Numbered from the stretch's first letter, positions 19,901 to 28,116 are shown. The stretch is DNA of 64,000 nt from Azotobacter vinelandii (GCF_001571105.1 NZ_BCTD01000009.1); one strand, 5' to 3'. Numbers and translations are program-made. The notes: generated from the letters alone by a model not told the origin.

Positions 19901-20641
19901 CTGAAGAAGCTGATCGACGAAAAGCTCATCCGTGCCAAGGCCGTCTTCGGCTTCTGGCCGGCCAACCAGGTGCGCGACGACGACCTGGAAGTCTACGGCG
20001 ACGACGGCCGACCGCTGGCCACCCTGCACCACCTGCGCCAGCAGGCCGCCAAGCCCGACGGCAAGCCCAACCAGTCCCTGGCGGACTTCGTCGCGCCGAA
20101 GGACTCGGGCGTCACCGACCATGTGGGCGGCTTCATCGTCACCGCCGGCATCGGCGCCGAGGAACTGGCCAAGGCCTACCAGGACCAGGGCGACGATTAC
20201 AGCTCGATCATGGTCAAGGCCCTGGCCGACCGCCTCGCCGAAGCCTGCGCCGAATGGCTGCACGAGCGGGTGCGCAAGGAATACTGGGGCTATGCGCCGA
20301 ACGAGCGGCTTTCCAACGAGGAACTGATCAAGGAGCAATACAAGGGCATCCGCCCCGCCCCCGGTTACCCGGCCTGCCCCGACCACACGGAAAAAGGCAC
20401 CCTGTTCCGCCTGCTCGACCCGCAGGGCAGCAGCGGCGTGACCCTCACCGAACACTACGCCATGTTCCCCGCCGCTGCCGTCAGCGGCTGGTACTTCGCC
20501 CACCCCGAGGCGAAATACTTCGCCGTCGGCAAGATCGACCGGGATCAGGTGGAAAGCTACTCGCAACGCAAGGGACAGAGCGTCGAGGAGAGCGAGCGGT
20601 GGCTGATGCCGAACTTGGGATATGAGGCGACAACCCCGTAA
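16940..20641 (+). CDS. metH: Cobalamin-dependent methionine synthase
   Basis: A 1233-residue, full-length MetH that transfers the methyl group of 5-methyltetrahydrofolate to homocysteine through cobalamin. Order: homocysteine-binding barrel (about 1-330) with zinc ligands Cys250, Cys313 and Cys314 (GGCCGTTPAH); pterin-binding barrel (about 350-620; VNVGERTNITGS); cap; B12 domain with the axial ligand His761 in GDVHDIGKNI; C-terminal AdoMet activation domain (RPAPGYPACPDHTEK). The start MSDRAAR is chosen over upstream in-frame ATGs, which lack family similarity. No cobalamin or SAH riboswitch was recognised in the 215-base leader. Confidence 0.97.
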   Translation: MSDRAARLQALQQALKERILILDGGMGTMIQSYKLEESDYRGTRFADWPQDVKGNNDLLLLTRPDVIQAIEQAYLDAGADILETNTFNATRVSQADYGMEELVYELNVEGARLARQVADAKSAENPARPRFVAGVIGPTSRTCSISPDVNNPGYRNVTFDELVDNYTEATRGLIEGGADLILIETIFDTLNAKAAIYAVQQVFEEDGVSLPIMISGTITDASGRTLSGQTTEAFWNSVRHAEPISVGLNCALGAKDLRPYLEELATKADTHVSAHPNAGLPNAFGEYDETPAQMAEVIEEFAAAGFLNIVGGCCGTTPAHIRAIAEAVAKYPPRAIPEIPRACRLSGLEPFTIDRDSLFVNVGERTNITGSARFARLIREENYAEALDVARQQVEAGAQVIDINMDEGMLDSKAAMVTFLNLIASEPDISRVPIMIDSSKWEVIEAGLKCIQGKGIVNSISMKEGVEPFKHHAHLCKRYGAAVVVMAFDEAGQADTAARKREICQRSYDILVDEVGFPPEDIIFDPNIFAVATGIEEHNNYAVDFIEACAYIRDNLPYALSSGGVSNVSFSFRGNNPVREAIHSVFLYHAIRNGLTMGIVNAGQLEIYDEIPEELRDKVEDVVLNRHPGATEALLAIADRYKGDGAVKEAETEEWRGYPVGKRLEHALVKGITTWIVEDTEECRRQCARPIEVIEGPLMSGMNVVGDLFGAGKMFLPQVVKSARVMKQAVAHLIPFIEAEKGDKPEAKGKILMATVKGDVHDIGKNIVGVVLGCNGYDVVDLGVMVPAEKILQTAREEKCDIIGLSGLITPSLDEMVHVAREMQRQGFALPLMIGGATTSKAHTAVKIEPQYANDAVVYVTDASRAVGVATSLLSKELKPDYVAKIRTDYAEVRERTANRGARAERLSYAQAVANKPQLDWTGYRPPQPAFTGVKVLEDIDLAVLAGYIDWTPFFMSWDLAGKYPRILEDAVVGEAASALFKDAQGMLKKLIDEKLIRAKAVFGFWPANQVRDDDLEVYGDDGRPLATLHHLRQQAAKPDGKPNQSLADFVAPKDSGVTDHVGGFIVTAGIGAEELAKAYQDQGDDYSSIMVKALADRLAEACAEWLHERVRKEYWGYAPNERLSNEELIKEQYKGIRPAPGYPACPDHTEKGTLFRLLDPQGSSGVTLTEHYAMFPAAAVSGWYFAHPEAKYFAVGKIDRDQVESYSQRKGQSVEESERWLMPNLGYEATTP

Positions 20642-20742
20642 GGTGGACGACGCCGCAGGCTTGTCCACCATGGTGGATGGCTTCGGCCATCCACCCTACG
20701 CCAAGCAGCACTGCCTCCTGTAGGAGCGAATCCATTCGCGAC
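20641..20742. repeat. Hairpins plus REP-like element after metH
   Basis: Three adjacent structures follow the metH stop. First is a GGTGGAC...GTCCACC hairpin (20642-20669). Second is a perfect 10-bp stem with a TTCG tetraloop at 20672-20695 (GGTGGATGGC / GCCATCCACC). Third is a REP-type motif TAGGAGCGAATCCATTCGCGA (20721-20741), common in Pseudomonas intergenic DNA. The tetraloop stem may also end metH transcription. A related copy of the first unit and more REP motifs occur at 21324-21500. Confidence 0.7.
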
Positions 20743-20836
20743 CGAAATACGAGCACGAACTTCGCAGCCCCCCTCACTGACGACGATGCTCGACCAACGA
20801 TGGCGTGTCATCCGTATATCCAAAGGACTGCTGAAC

Positions 20837-21202
20837 ATGAAAACCCTGTCCCCTGCCGAGATGCTCAAACCGCGCAAGCGCAGGCTTCGCAAGAAACTGC
20901 GCCTGGGCGAATTTCAGGAGTTCTACTTCCGGGTAACCCTGCAATACGAGCGCACGCAGATCGATCTGGATACCCTTCTCGACCTGTGGATCGATTTCGT
21001 CGAGGCGCACAAGTGGAGCTTTGCGGGCGGAGGCTCGCCCGAGAGCGGCGCATGCGACGGCCTGCTCTGCCTGTCGGACAGGGGCAGCATGACCGAGGCC
21101 GACCGGGAACTCGTCAGGGAATGGCTCGACCGGCAACCCTGGTGCCTGGAGGGTGACGTAGGTCCGCTCAAGGATTGCTGGCACGAAGTGGAGCCGGACT
21201 GA
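20837..21202 (+). CDS. yggL: YggL-family (DUF469) protein
   Basis: A 121-residue cytoplasmic protein with a strongly basic N-terminus (KPRKRRLRKKLRLGEFQEF) followed by the family's acidic domain (DLDTLLDLWIDFVEAHKWSF and EADRELVREWLDRQPW). YggL proteins associate with the 50S ribosomal subunit; the exact role is not settled. The start MKTLSPAEML is chosen because the basic tail is the conserved beginning; upstream codons lie in repeat DNA. It stands alone between two REP-rich regions. Confidence 0.85.
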   Translation: MKTLSPAEMLKPRKRRLRKKLRLGEFQEFYFRVTLQYERTQIDLDTLLDLWIDFVEAHKWSFAGGGSPESGACDGLLCLSDRGSMTEADRELVREWLDRQPWCLEGDVGPLKDCWHEVEPD

Positions 21203-21707
21203 AGTCCATTGACGTTTTCGAAAGACCGGGCAATCGGAACCCGCTGCCGACCGCAATGCCCGACCGACCATGACGGCCCGTACCCATACCTCCCGCTGTC
21301 TGGCCACGAAGTGCCACGGCCTCGGTGGACAACGCCGCGGGCTTGTCCGCTGACCGCTCCTCCTGCAGGAACGAGTTCATCCGCGACCTGAGCGGGCGGG
21401 GTATCGGTGTTGCACGGGTCGCGGATAAATCCGCCCCCACCCCAAGCGCCCATCCCTCAGGCACCGCTCCCCTGCAGGAACAAATCCATTCGCGATCGGA
21501 ACGATCACGAACGCCGGAGAATACGTCCCTCGCCGGCAACGATGCCCGACCGATGACGACGGCTTCCCCGTACCAACCGCCATCTGGCCATGAACCACCA
21601 CAGCCAATAGCATGACGCCATAACGGAAAGCCGGGGCAGGCCCGTCCGTCCAGGACCAGCCCCATTTCCCGACCACCGCCTTTCAATCCGGATTTCGGAA
21701 GAATCCT
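21203..21707. repeat. REP-rich intergenic region
   Basis: About 500 bases without a convincing gene. It holds a degenerate copy of the metH-distal hairpin unit (GGTGGACAACGCCGCGGGCTTGTC, 21324-21347), a REP motif CCTGCAGGAACGAGTTCATCCGCGA (21362-21386), an inverted REP (GTCGCGGATAAATCCGC, 21418-21434) and another direct REP (CCTGCAGGAACAAATCCATTCGCGA, 21471-21495). A direct/inverted pair suggests a BIME-like unit. The last 200 bases before the next ATG show nothing specific. Confidence 0.65.
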
Positions 21708-22991
21708 GTGAAAATACCCAGGCGCAAACCTTCCCATCGCTCGGCTGCCGCGCACATAGCGTTCGGAGGACTTTTCTATGGACTCTCGTCGCTGCCTACG
21801 AACGCCGCCGAGCGGCTGGACATCATGCACTGGTGGGTTTCCAGCGGCGAGCGGGCCAGCATCGAGGTGCTGCGCGAGCGAATCCGCGCCCAGGGCCTGG
21901 AGTGGCACGAGCAGGCCGTCGCCGGCAGCGGCACCGCCCGCTATATCAACGAGTTGCGCAAGCGCGTCGCCGGCGGCCGGCCGCCCAGCGCTTCGCAGAT
22001 GATCGGCTTCGACATCCAGGAATGGGCCAGGGCTGGCCAACTGGAGTCGCTCGACGAAGCGGCGGCGCGCAACGAATGGGACGAGGTCGTGCCCTTCGGC
22101 ATCCAGGCGCTCTCGAAATACCAGGGGCACTGGTACGCCGCGCCGATCAACACGCACTCGACCAACTGGCTGTGGATGAATCAGCGCCTGCTGGAGAAAC
22201 TCGGCTCGCCGCCCGCCCCGGATACCTGGGACGACCTGGTCCTGCTGCTCGAACGCGCCAGGACCGCCGGCATGCTCCCGCTGGCGGTCGGGCGGGAAGC
22301 CTGGGAACACACCTTGCTGTTCGAATCGGTCGCGGTGTCGACCGGCGGCGCCGAATTCTATCGGCGCGCCTTCATGGAACTCGATGCCGAGGCGCTGCCC
22401 CTGCCGCTGGCGATCCGCATCTTCGAGCGGATGCGGGTGTTGTCGCGCTTCGTCGATCCGGGTTTTCGCCGGCGCCGCTGGGACCAGGCCACGGACATGG
22501 TGCGCAAGGGCGAGGCCCTGCTGCAGGTGCAGGGCACCTGGGTCGACGGGGAATTCGCCCTGCACGGCATGCAGCCGGGCAGGGATTTCCAGTGTTTCCG
22601 GTTTCCCGACACCCAGGGCGTGGTGCTGTTCAACAGCGATCAGTACGTGCTGTTGAAGAACGGGCCGGGCAGCCAGGCGGCCCGGCGGATTCTGCTCGAC
22701 ACCCTGATGGCCCCCGACTTCCAGGCCGCGGTCAATCGCCGCTCCGGCGCCATCCCGGCGCGCGTCGACGTGCCCAAGGACGGCTTCGACGCCTGCGGCC
22801 GACGCGCCATCGACGATATGCGCGGCGCCAACATGAGACGCACCATGATGGGTTCGATCGCCATGGGCAACGCCAACCCGCCCGCCGTCAAGACCGCCAT
22901 CTACAGCGTGGTGAGCCGCCATCTCGAAGGCGAACTCGACGACGTCCGGGCGGCCGAAGCGCTGCTGCGGGCGCTTTCCGGAGAACCCTGA
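21708..22991 (+). CDS. Periplasmic sugar-type solute-binding protein (sensor partner of the downstream kinase)
   Basis: A 427-residue protein of ABC transporter binding-protein family 1. It has a signal peptide ending near LPTNAAERLD without a lipobox, then the two-lobed domain with typical segments (DIMHWWVSSGERASIEVLRE, PINTHSTNWLWMNQRLLEKL, DTWDDLVLLLERARTAG). No ABC permease or ATPase is nearby. Its stop overlaps the ATG of a hybrid histidine kinase (TGATG), so it probably acts as a ligand-binding input for that kinase rather than for transport. The ligand is unknown; a carbohydrate is likely from the family. Confidence 0.85.
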   Translation: MKIPRRKPSHRSAAAHIAFGGLFYGLSSLPTNAAERLDIMHWWVSSGERASIEVLRERIRAQGLEWHEQAVAGSGTARYINELRKRVAGGRPPSASQMIGFDIQEWARAGQLESLDEAAARNEWDEVVPFGIQALSKYQGHWYAAPINTHSTNWLWMNQRLLEKLGSPPAPDTWDDLVLLLERARTAGMLPLAVGREAWEHTLLFESVAVSTGGAEFYRRAFMELDAEALPLPLAIRIFERMRVLSRFVDPGFRRRRWDQATDMVRKGEALLQVQGTWVDGEFALHGMQPGRDFQCFRFPDTQGVVLFNSDQYVLLKNGPGSQAARRILLDTLMAPDFQAAVNRRSGAIPARVDVPKDGFDACGRRAIDDMRGANMRRTMMGSIAMGNANPPAVKTAIYSVVSRHLEGELDDVRAAEALLRALSGEP

Positions 22992-25471
22992 TGTCGGTCC
23001 TGACGCCCTTCGCCAACCTGCGCCTGACCACCAAGATCCTGCTGCTGGTCGGCCTGCTCGGCAGCATCGCGCTGGCCATCTCGATCTACTCAATGGCCAA
23101 CATGCGCAGTGTCGACCGCGGTTATCGCGGCCTGATCGAACGGCAGGCGCAAAGTGCCCTGCTGCTCAGCGATGCGGCGCTGTTGCTGAGCGACTCCAGC
23201 AAACTGGTCTACGCCGTGCTGACCGAACAGGAAGAGCACAAGATGCGCGCCGTGAACGGCGTCGTGAGCGGCTTGCAGAAGGAGTTCGACGCCACTCTCG
23301 CGCGGATACGGCCCTTGATCCCCGGGCGGGCCGCAGCCCTGGACGCCATCGCGGCGCAAGCGCCCGCCGTGTTCGAGCATGCGCGCGCCATCGTCGAGGC
23401 GGCGGCGCGCTGGCGGGGCGACCGGGCGCTGCGGATCATCCACGAAGGCTTCGAGCCGGCCCTGCGGGCGCTGCAGGCGGACATGGAAGCTTTGCGCGGC
23501 GCCTCGATCGCCGAGTTCGGCCATGCCTCGGTCGAACTGAACCGGACCACCAACCGCACCATAGTCGCGGCGGCCATCGCCGTCGTCGGCGGCCTGCTGC
23601 TGGTGCTGGCGCTGTCCGGCTACCTGAGCATCACCCAGATCTCGCGGCCGATCGCCGCGCTGACGCGGATCATGGAGCGCCTGACCGACCGTCGTTACGA
23701 CGATGCCATCCCCGGCACCGGACGGCGCGACGAGGTCGGCACCATGGCCCAGGCGCTGCAGGTGTTCAAGGACTCCATGCAACGGGCCGACCGGCTTTCG
23801 ATCGAAGTGGCGAAGAGCGAGCAGGCGCGCCTGCTATCCGAGCAGATCGCCAGGGAGAAGACCGCTTTCCTGGCGCTGATGAGCCACGAGATCCGCACGC
23901 CCTTGAATGCGATGCTCGGCATGACGCAACTCGCGCTGAAGTCCGAGCTGTCGCCACCGCAGCGCATGCGTATCGAAACCATCCTGCGCGCGGGCCGGCA
24001 CCTGCTGTCGATCATCAACGACATCCTCGACCTGTCCAAGATCGACAGCGGCAAGCTGGTTCTGGAGAAGACCGACTTCGAGCTGGAGCACCTGTTGGCC
24101 GATGTCGTCGGCATGCTGGCCGACAAGGCGGCGGACAAGGGGCTGCCGCTGCACGTACGGGTGGCCGACGGCGCGCCCCGGATGCTGGTGGGTGACCCGA
24201 TGCGGATCAGCCAGATCCTGCTCAACTACCTGGACAACGCCATCAAGTTCACCCAGCGGGGAGAGATCGCGCTGGAGATCGAGGTCCGCCCCGACGGCAC
24301 GGAATACTGGCTGCTGACCGGCAGCGTACGCGACACCGGCATCGGCATGGATGCGCAGCAGGTCGCCAACCTGTTCCAGGCCTTTCGCCAGGCCGATGCC
24401 TCCATCACCCGCCGTTTCGGCGGCACCGGGCTCGGTCTGGCGATCTGCCGGCGCCTGGCCGAATCCATGGATGGCAGCACCGGCGCCAGCAGCACGCCGG
24501 GCGCCGGCAGTACCTTCTGGTTCAGCGCGCGCCTCGGCCGTTCGGCGCTGAGCGAACCGGCGCCGCTGTCCATGGTCCGGCCCGAGGAGAACGCGGGGCC
24601 GGACGGCCCGGCTCCGGCCGCCCCGCCCTGCGCGCCCGGACAGGACGCCCGCGCGCTGCACGGACGTCGGGTACTGCTGGTCGACGACAATGCCCTGAAC
24701 CGGACCGTGGCGACCGGACTGCTGGAGTCCGGCGGGCTGCTGGTCGATGCGGTCGACGACGGCCAGGCCGCGCTCGATACCCTGCGCGCTGCGCCGGACG
24801 GCCGCTATGCCGCGGTGCTGATGGACATGCAGATGCCGGTCATGGATGGACTGACCGCTACCCGCCTGCTGCGCACTGAGCCCCGTTTCGCCGGGTTGCC
24901 CATTCTCGCCATGACCGCCAACGCCACCCGGGAGGACATCGCGGCCACCGCGCAGGCCGGCATGAATGCGCACATCGCCAAGCCGATCGATGAGGGCGCC
25001 TTGTGGGACATCCTGCTGCACTGGATTTCCCGCGAGGCCGTGGAGGCCGGTTCCGAGCGGAACATCCCGGCTCCCACCGCCGCGGAAACGGACGATGCGC
25101 CGCCCATGGAGATATTCACTCCCGCCCCGCTGCGGGAGTTGCGGCAACGCCTCGCTCCGGCGCGTTTCGAGGCCCTGCTGGCGATGTTCGAGGAAGACTG
25201 CCGGGCCCGCTGCCTGCGGATCGGCGAAGCGGCCCGGGCCGGCCATGTCGATGCCTTGCGGCAGGAAGCCCACGATCTGGTCAGCACCGCCGGCAGTTTC
25301 GGTCTGCTCGCCCTCCTCGCGCTCGGCCTCGAACTGCGCCGCGCCGCGCAGGCCCATGACATGCGGGCGACCCGCCACGTCGCGGCGCGCATCGAGCGCG
25401 CCACCGGCGAGGGCCTGCGGGCGCTGCGCGCCACCTTTCCCCCGCCCCGGCCCGCGGACGCCGAACGATGA
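22991..25471 (+). CDS. Hybrid sensor histidine kinase (HAMP-HisKA-HATPase-REC-Hpt)
   Basis: An 826-residue membrane kinase. Two transmembrane helices (about 15-35 and 190-212) bracket a helical periplasmic sensor domain. Then come HAMP (213-265), HisKA with the phosphorylated His299 in LMSHEIRTPLNAML, HATPase (NYLDNAIKFT, DTGIGMD, FGGTGLGLAICRRL), a receiver with Asp612 in VLMDMQMPVMDG, and a C-terminal Hpt domain with His761 in EAHDLVSTAGSFG. A full internal phosphorelay is present. Translationally coupled to the binding protein before it and to the diguanylate cyclase after it (ATGA), it likely relays a periplasmic ligand signal into c-di-GMP metabolism. Confidence 0.93.
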   Translation: MSVLTPFANLRLTTKILLLVGLLGSIALAISIYSMANMRSVDRGYRGLIERQAQSALLLSDAALLLSDSSKLVYAVLTEQEEHKMRAVNGVVSGLQKEFDATLARIRPLIPGRAAALDAIAAQAPAVFEHARAIVEAAARWRGDRALRIIHEGFEPALRALQADMEALRGASIAEFGHASVELNRTTNRTIVAAAIAVVGGLLLVLALSGYLSITQISRPIAALTRIMERLTDRRYDDAIPGTGRRDEVGTMAQALQVFKDSMQRADRLSIEVAKSEQARLLSEQIAREKTAFLALMSHEIRTPLNAMLGMTQLALKSELSPPQRMRIETILRAGRHLLSIINDILDLSKIDSGKLVLEKTDFELEHLLADVVGMLADKAADKGLPLHVRVADGAPRMLVGDPMRISQILLNYLDNAIKFTQRGEIALEIEVRPDGTEYWLLTGSVRDTGIGMDAQQVANLFQAFRQADASITRRFGGTGLGLAICRRLAESMDGSTGASSTPGAGSTFWFSARLGRSALSEPAPLSMVRPEENAGPDGPAPAAPPCAPGQDARALHGRRVLLVDDNALNRTVATGLLESGGLLVDAVDDGQAALDTLRAAPDGRYAAVLMDMQMPVMDGLTATRLLRTEPRFAGLPILAMTANATREDIAATAQAGMNAHIAKPIDEGALWDILLHWISREAVEAGSERNIPAPTAAETDDAPPMEIFTPAPLRELRQRLAPARFEALLAMFEEDCRARCLRIGEAARAGHVDALRQEAHDLVSTAGSFGLLALLALGLELRRAAQAHDMRATRHVAARIERATGEGLRALRATFPPPRPADAER

Positions 25472-26400
25472 GCGATATCGTCGATCCTTCCTGCGGATCC
25501 GCCACGCGCCAGACGGTGCTGATCGTGGACGACCTGCCCGTCAACCTGGCCTTCGTCGCCGGGGTGCTGGAAGCCGAATGCGAGGTCATCGCCGCCAGCG
25601 ACGGGACGAGCGCGCTGAGGCTGGCCGTCGAGGCATTGCCCGACCTGATCCTGCTCGATGTCCGGATGCCCGGCATCGGCGGCTTCGAGGTCTGCCGGCG
25701 CTTGAAAGCCAGCGCGCTGACCGCGCCCATCCCGGTGATTTTCCTGACCTCGCTGTCGGACCCCGACGACGAAGCGGAGGGCCTGGAAATCGGTGCGATC
25801 GATTACATCGTCAAGCCCTTCAACGCTCCGGTACTGCGCGCCCGCGTGCGCAACCACCTCAGGCTGGCGCGCCAGCACGAGCTTCTGGAACGGATGGCGC
25901 AGTGCGACGGCCTGACCGGCATCGCCAACCGGCGCGCCTTCGACGCCTTCCTGGAACGCCAGTGGCGACACCAGGAAAGGCTCCGGCGTCCGCTGGCCGT
26001 GCTGATGATGGATGTCGATCACTTCAAGGCCTACAACGACGCCCTGGGCCACCTGGACGGCGATCGTTGCCTGCGGCAGATCGCGCGCGCCGTCGCCGAC
26101 GCACGCCTGCGCGGTCCCGGCCTGGTGGCCCGCTTCGGCGGAGAGGAGTTCGCCTGCGTCCTGCCCGACATCGACGCCGGCGCCGCCCTGCATGTCGGGG
26201 AACGCATGCGCGAGGCCGTCGAGGCCCTGCGCATCCCGCACCCGGCCTCCAGCGCGGCGCCGCGGGTGACGCTCAGCATCGGTGGCGCGACGGCGATTCC
26301 GGGGCCCGGACTGGATGCCGGCGCGCTGCTCGAAATGGCCGACGAGGCGCTTTATGCCGCCAAGCGCGCGGGACGCGACCGGGTCGTCATACGTACCTGA
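25468..26400 (+). CDS. Response regulator with diguanylate cyclase (GGDEF) domain
   Basis: A 310-residue REC-GGDEF protein. The receiver has DD21-22 in VLIVDDLPVN, phosphoacceptor Asp64 in LILLDVRMPG and Lys in YIVKPFNAP. The cyclase domain has GGEEF at 224-228 (ARFGGEEFACVLP), an active-site variant, so c-di-GMP synthesis is expected. The product-inhibition RxxD motif is degenerate (RGPG at 215-218), so feedback inhibition may be lost. It is the obvious output partner of the hybrid kinase whose gene it overlaps. Its TGA stop is also part of the target duplication of the adjoining MITE. Confidence 0.93.
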   Translation: MSDIVDPSCGSATRQTVLIVDDLPVNLAFVAGVLEAECEVIAASDGTSALRLAVEALPDLILLDVRMPGIGGFEVCRRLKASALTAPIPVIFLTSLSDPDDEAEGLEIGAIDYIVKPFNAPVLRARVRNHLRLARQHELLERMAQCDGLTGIANRRAFDAFLERQWRHQERLRRPLAVLMMDVDHFKAYNDALGHLDGDRCLRQIARAVADARLRGPGLVARFGGEEFACVLPDIDAGAALHVGERMREAVEALRIPHPASSAAPRVTLSIGGATAIPGPGLDAGALLEMADEALYAAKRAGRDRVVIRT

Positions 26401-26401
26401 A

Positions 26402-26541
26402 GGGCACCTCTAAAAACGTAGGCGAGGCAGTCAACGCAAGGCAAAAACAGGCGAAAAAGCGAAGTTTACGCGCTGTAAATGAGCATTTTGAGCCTGTTTT
26501 TAACGCAGCGATGACCACGCAGGTAGTTTTTAGATGTGCCC
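26402..26541. mobile_element. 140-bp MITE with 16-bp inverted repeats and TGAA target duplication
   Basis: Terminal inverted repeats GGGCACCTCTAAAAAC and GTTTTTAGATGTGCCC match at 15 of 16 positions. Direct repeats TGAA flank them at 26398-26401 and 26542-26545. The interior is a further long imperfect hairpin (CAGTCAACGC...GCAGCGATGAC and AAAAACAGGC...GCCTGTTTTT) with no coding capacity. These features define a miniature inverted-repeat element mobilised by a transposase elsewhere, probably IS5-like by its ends and target size. It sits exactly at the stop codon of the diguanylate cyclase gene and just after the convergent cho gene. Confidence 0.85.
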
Positions 26542-26550
26542 TGAAGGGCT

Positions 26551-27399
26551 TCAGAGCAGCGGAACGATCCCGGCCCCGCCCTGCAGGATCGGGCGCAGCA
26601 GGATCTGGTAGCTGTCGGCATCGAAACGCGGGAGCGGCCCGGCGGGAGCCTTGCGGGCCGCCTTCAGGCTGGCGTAGGTGCCGAGGAAATGCCAGCGGTC
26701 GACCACATGGTAGTCGCGCAGCCCTTCGCCACGCTCGTGCAGGGCGACCGGCCCCGGGTACGGCCAGCAGAAGAGCTGCCACTCGGTCAGTGCTGCGAGC
26801 AGCCGGGCGGCATGCGCCTCATGGCTTTCGCGGCCGGCGCAGGCCCCGGCGCATCTGCCGATCTGCGTGCGGAAACAGGCGCGGCCCGGCTCATGCCGTT
26901 CGAGCCCCAGCAGGCCGAGGCACAGCCGATGCCGGTCGGCCATCTCCAGGAGCCGCTCGCCGGCCACGCGCCGGCTCCTGAACAGGCCGTACAGGGCTTG
27001 TTCCCGGTCGGGCAGAACGGCCTCGACGACCTCGGGCCTGCCGTCCGCCAGGCGGATCGAATACAGCCGGCGCTGGCAGCGCAGACGCTTGTTGTAGAGC
27101 GGCTGCAGCTCCTTGATCAGGCGCGACTCCAACAGCAGGGCACCGATCTCGCCGGCCGTGCGGATATGCTCGATGCGGCGCGTCTGGCGCAGCAGGCGGG
27201 CCTCCTCGGGCGTGCGCAGGTGGGCGAGCAGGCGGGCGCGAATGTCCACGCTCTTGCCGATATAGAGCGGCAGGCTGTCGCTATCGCCATAGAACAGATA
27301 GACGCCGGGCGCTTTCGGCATGGACGCGATCCGTTCCCGGAGATGCTCGGGGTATTCGTAGAGTTCGGCGGGGCGAAGGGGGCGTTTGGTCGGCAGCAT
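26551..27399 (-). CDS. cho: Cho-type GIY-YIG endonuclease (UvrC homolog)
   Basis: A 282-residue protein with a GIY-YIG nuclease domain at about residues 30-105 (PGVYLFYGDSDSLPLYIGKS, then VDIRARLLAH; catalytic Arg and the later Glu in ALLLESRLIKEL). A cysteine-bearing C-terminal region follows (GRACFRTQIGRCAGAC). The length and layout match Cho, which makes the 3' incision in nucleotide excision repair like the N-terminal half of UvrC, and lacks the UvrC C-terminal nuclease. The start MLPTKRPLR is the last ATG before the conserved domain. The gene stands alone; no LexA box was identified. Confidence 0.85.
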   Translation of the reverse strand: MLPTKRPLRPAELYEYPEHLRERIASMPKAPGVYLFYGDSDSLPLYIGKSVDIRARLLAHLRTPEEARLLRQTRRIEHIRTAGEIGALLLESRLIKELQPLYNKRLRCQRRLYSIRLADGRPEVVEAVLPDREQALYGLFRSRRVAGERLLEMADRHRLCLGLLGLERHEPGRACFRTQIGRCAGACAGRESHEAHAARLLAALTEWQLFCWPYPGPVALHERGEGLRDYHVVDRWHFLGTYASLKAARKAPAGPLPRFDADSYQILLRPILQGGAGIVPLL

Positions 27400-27578
27400 G
27401 CCGCGCTTTATAGCGGGACGGGCGAGACGACGCCATGGGGAAGCGCCCGAACGGTAAGGCGGACATGGCAAGCGGGGTTCCCCGGACAGGCATTGACCGA
27501 AGGGCTTTGCTTTGGGGCACGGCTTATGGCTAAATGGAAAATAATTTCTATCAATAAAAATAATGGAAAAAATTATCC

Positions 27579-28079
27579 ATGAATCTGGACAAAGACCTCG
27601 AACGCATCGCCCTGCAGGAAGCCCGTCTCCAGTTCCGCAGCTTCGATGCCCATAGCGCCTGGGTCCTCGGCTCGCGCCTGCGCGCCCTCGCCGAGCAACG
27701 GAATCTGGCCATCACCATCGAAATTCAGGTCAATGGAAACCCGCTGTTCCTCAGCGCCATGCCGGGTACGGCGCCGAACAACCTCGACTGGGCCCGGCGC
27801 AAGAAGAATGTGGTCACGCTCATGCGGCGCAGTTCGTACGCCGTCGGCCTGCAGTTGCAGAAGGACGGCACGAGCCTGACCGAGCAGGCCGGGCTGGAAC
27901 TTCGCGACTACGCTGCGCACGGCGGCTGTTTCCCGATCCTGCTGCGCGGAACCGGCTGCATCGGGACCGTCGCGGTGTCGGGGCTGCCGCAGCGCGACGA
28001 TCACGAACTGATCGTGGAAGCGCTGGCCGGAATGCTGGAGGAACGGCTCGAAGAACTAGCGCTCGACAGCCTGGCCTGA
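27579..28079 (+). CDS. UPF0303/DUF336-family protein
   Basis: A 166-residue cytoplasmic protein of the UPF0303 (YBR137W-like) family. It has LDKDLERIALQEARLQF at the N-terminus, the conserved WARRKKNVVTLMRRSS patch, and a C-terminal glycine-rich segment (HGGCFPILLRGTGCIGTVAV, then SGLPQRDDHELIVEAL). The fold is shared with GlcG/HbpS heme-binding proteins, but the function is not established. The ATG follows an AT-rich stretch (27535-27578) that may contain its promoter. It ends convergently with the NifO-like gene; a hairpin lies between. Confidence 0.82.
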   Translation: MNLDKDLERIALQEARLQFRSFDAHSAWVLGSRLRALAEQRNLAITIEIQVNGNPLFLSAMPGTAPNNLDWARRKKNVVTLMRRSSYAVGLQLQKDGTSLTEQAGLELRDYAAHGGCFPILLRGTGCIGTVAVSGLPQRDDHELIVEALAGMLEERLEELALDSLA

Positions 28080-28097
28080 CAGCGCGCCTCCAAACGC

Positions 28098-28116
28098 GCC
28101 CGGCCCTCGGCCGGGC
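28098..28116. terminator. Hairpin between convergent genes
   Basis: A perfect 8-bp GC stem (GCCCGGCC / GGCCGGGC) with a 3-base loop lies 18 bases after the UPF0303 stop. There is no T-run on either side, so intrinsic termination is uncertain. Confidence 0.4.

Noticed and set aside
18173..20671. An 832-codon minus-strand frame opposite metH
   Set aside because: Low-complexity His/Val/Asp/Gly composition without motifs; metH on the other strand has all catalytic residues.
21168..23093. A 641-codon minus-strand frame opposite the binding-protein gene
   Set aside because: Shadow frame; the plus strand encodes a signal peptide and a clear binding-protein domain coupled to the kinase.
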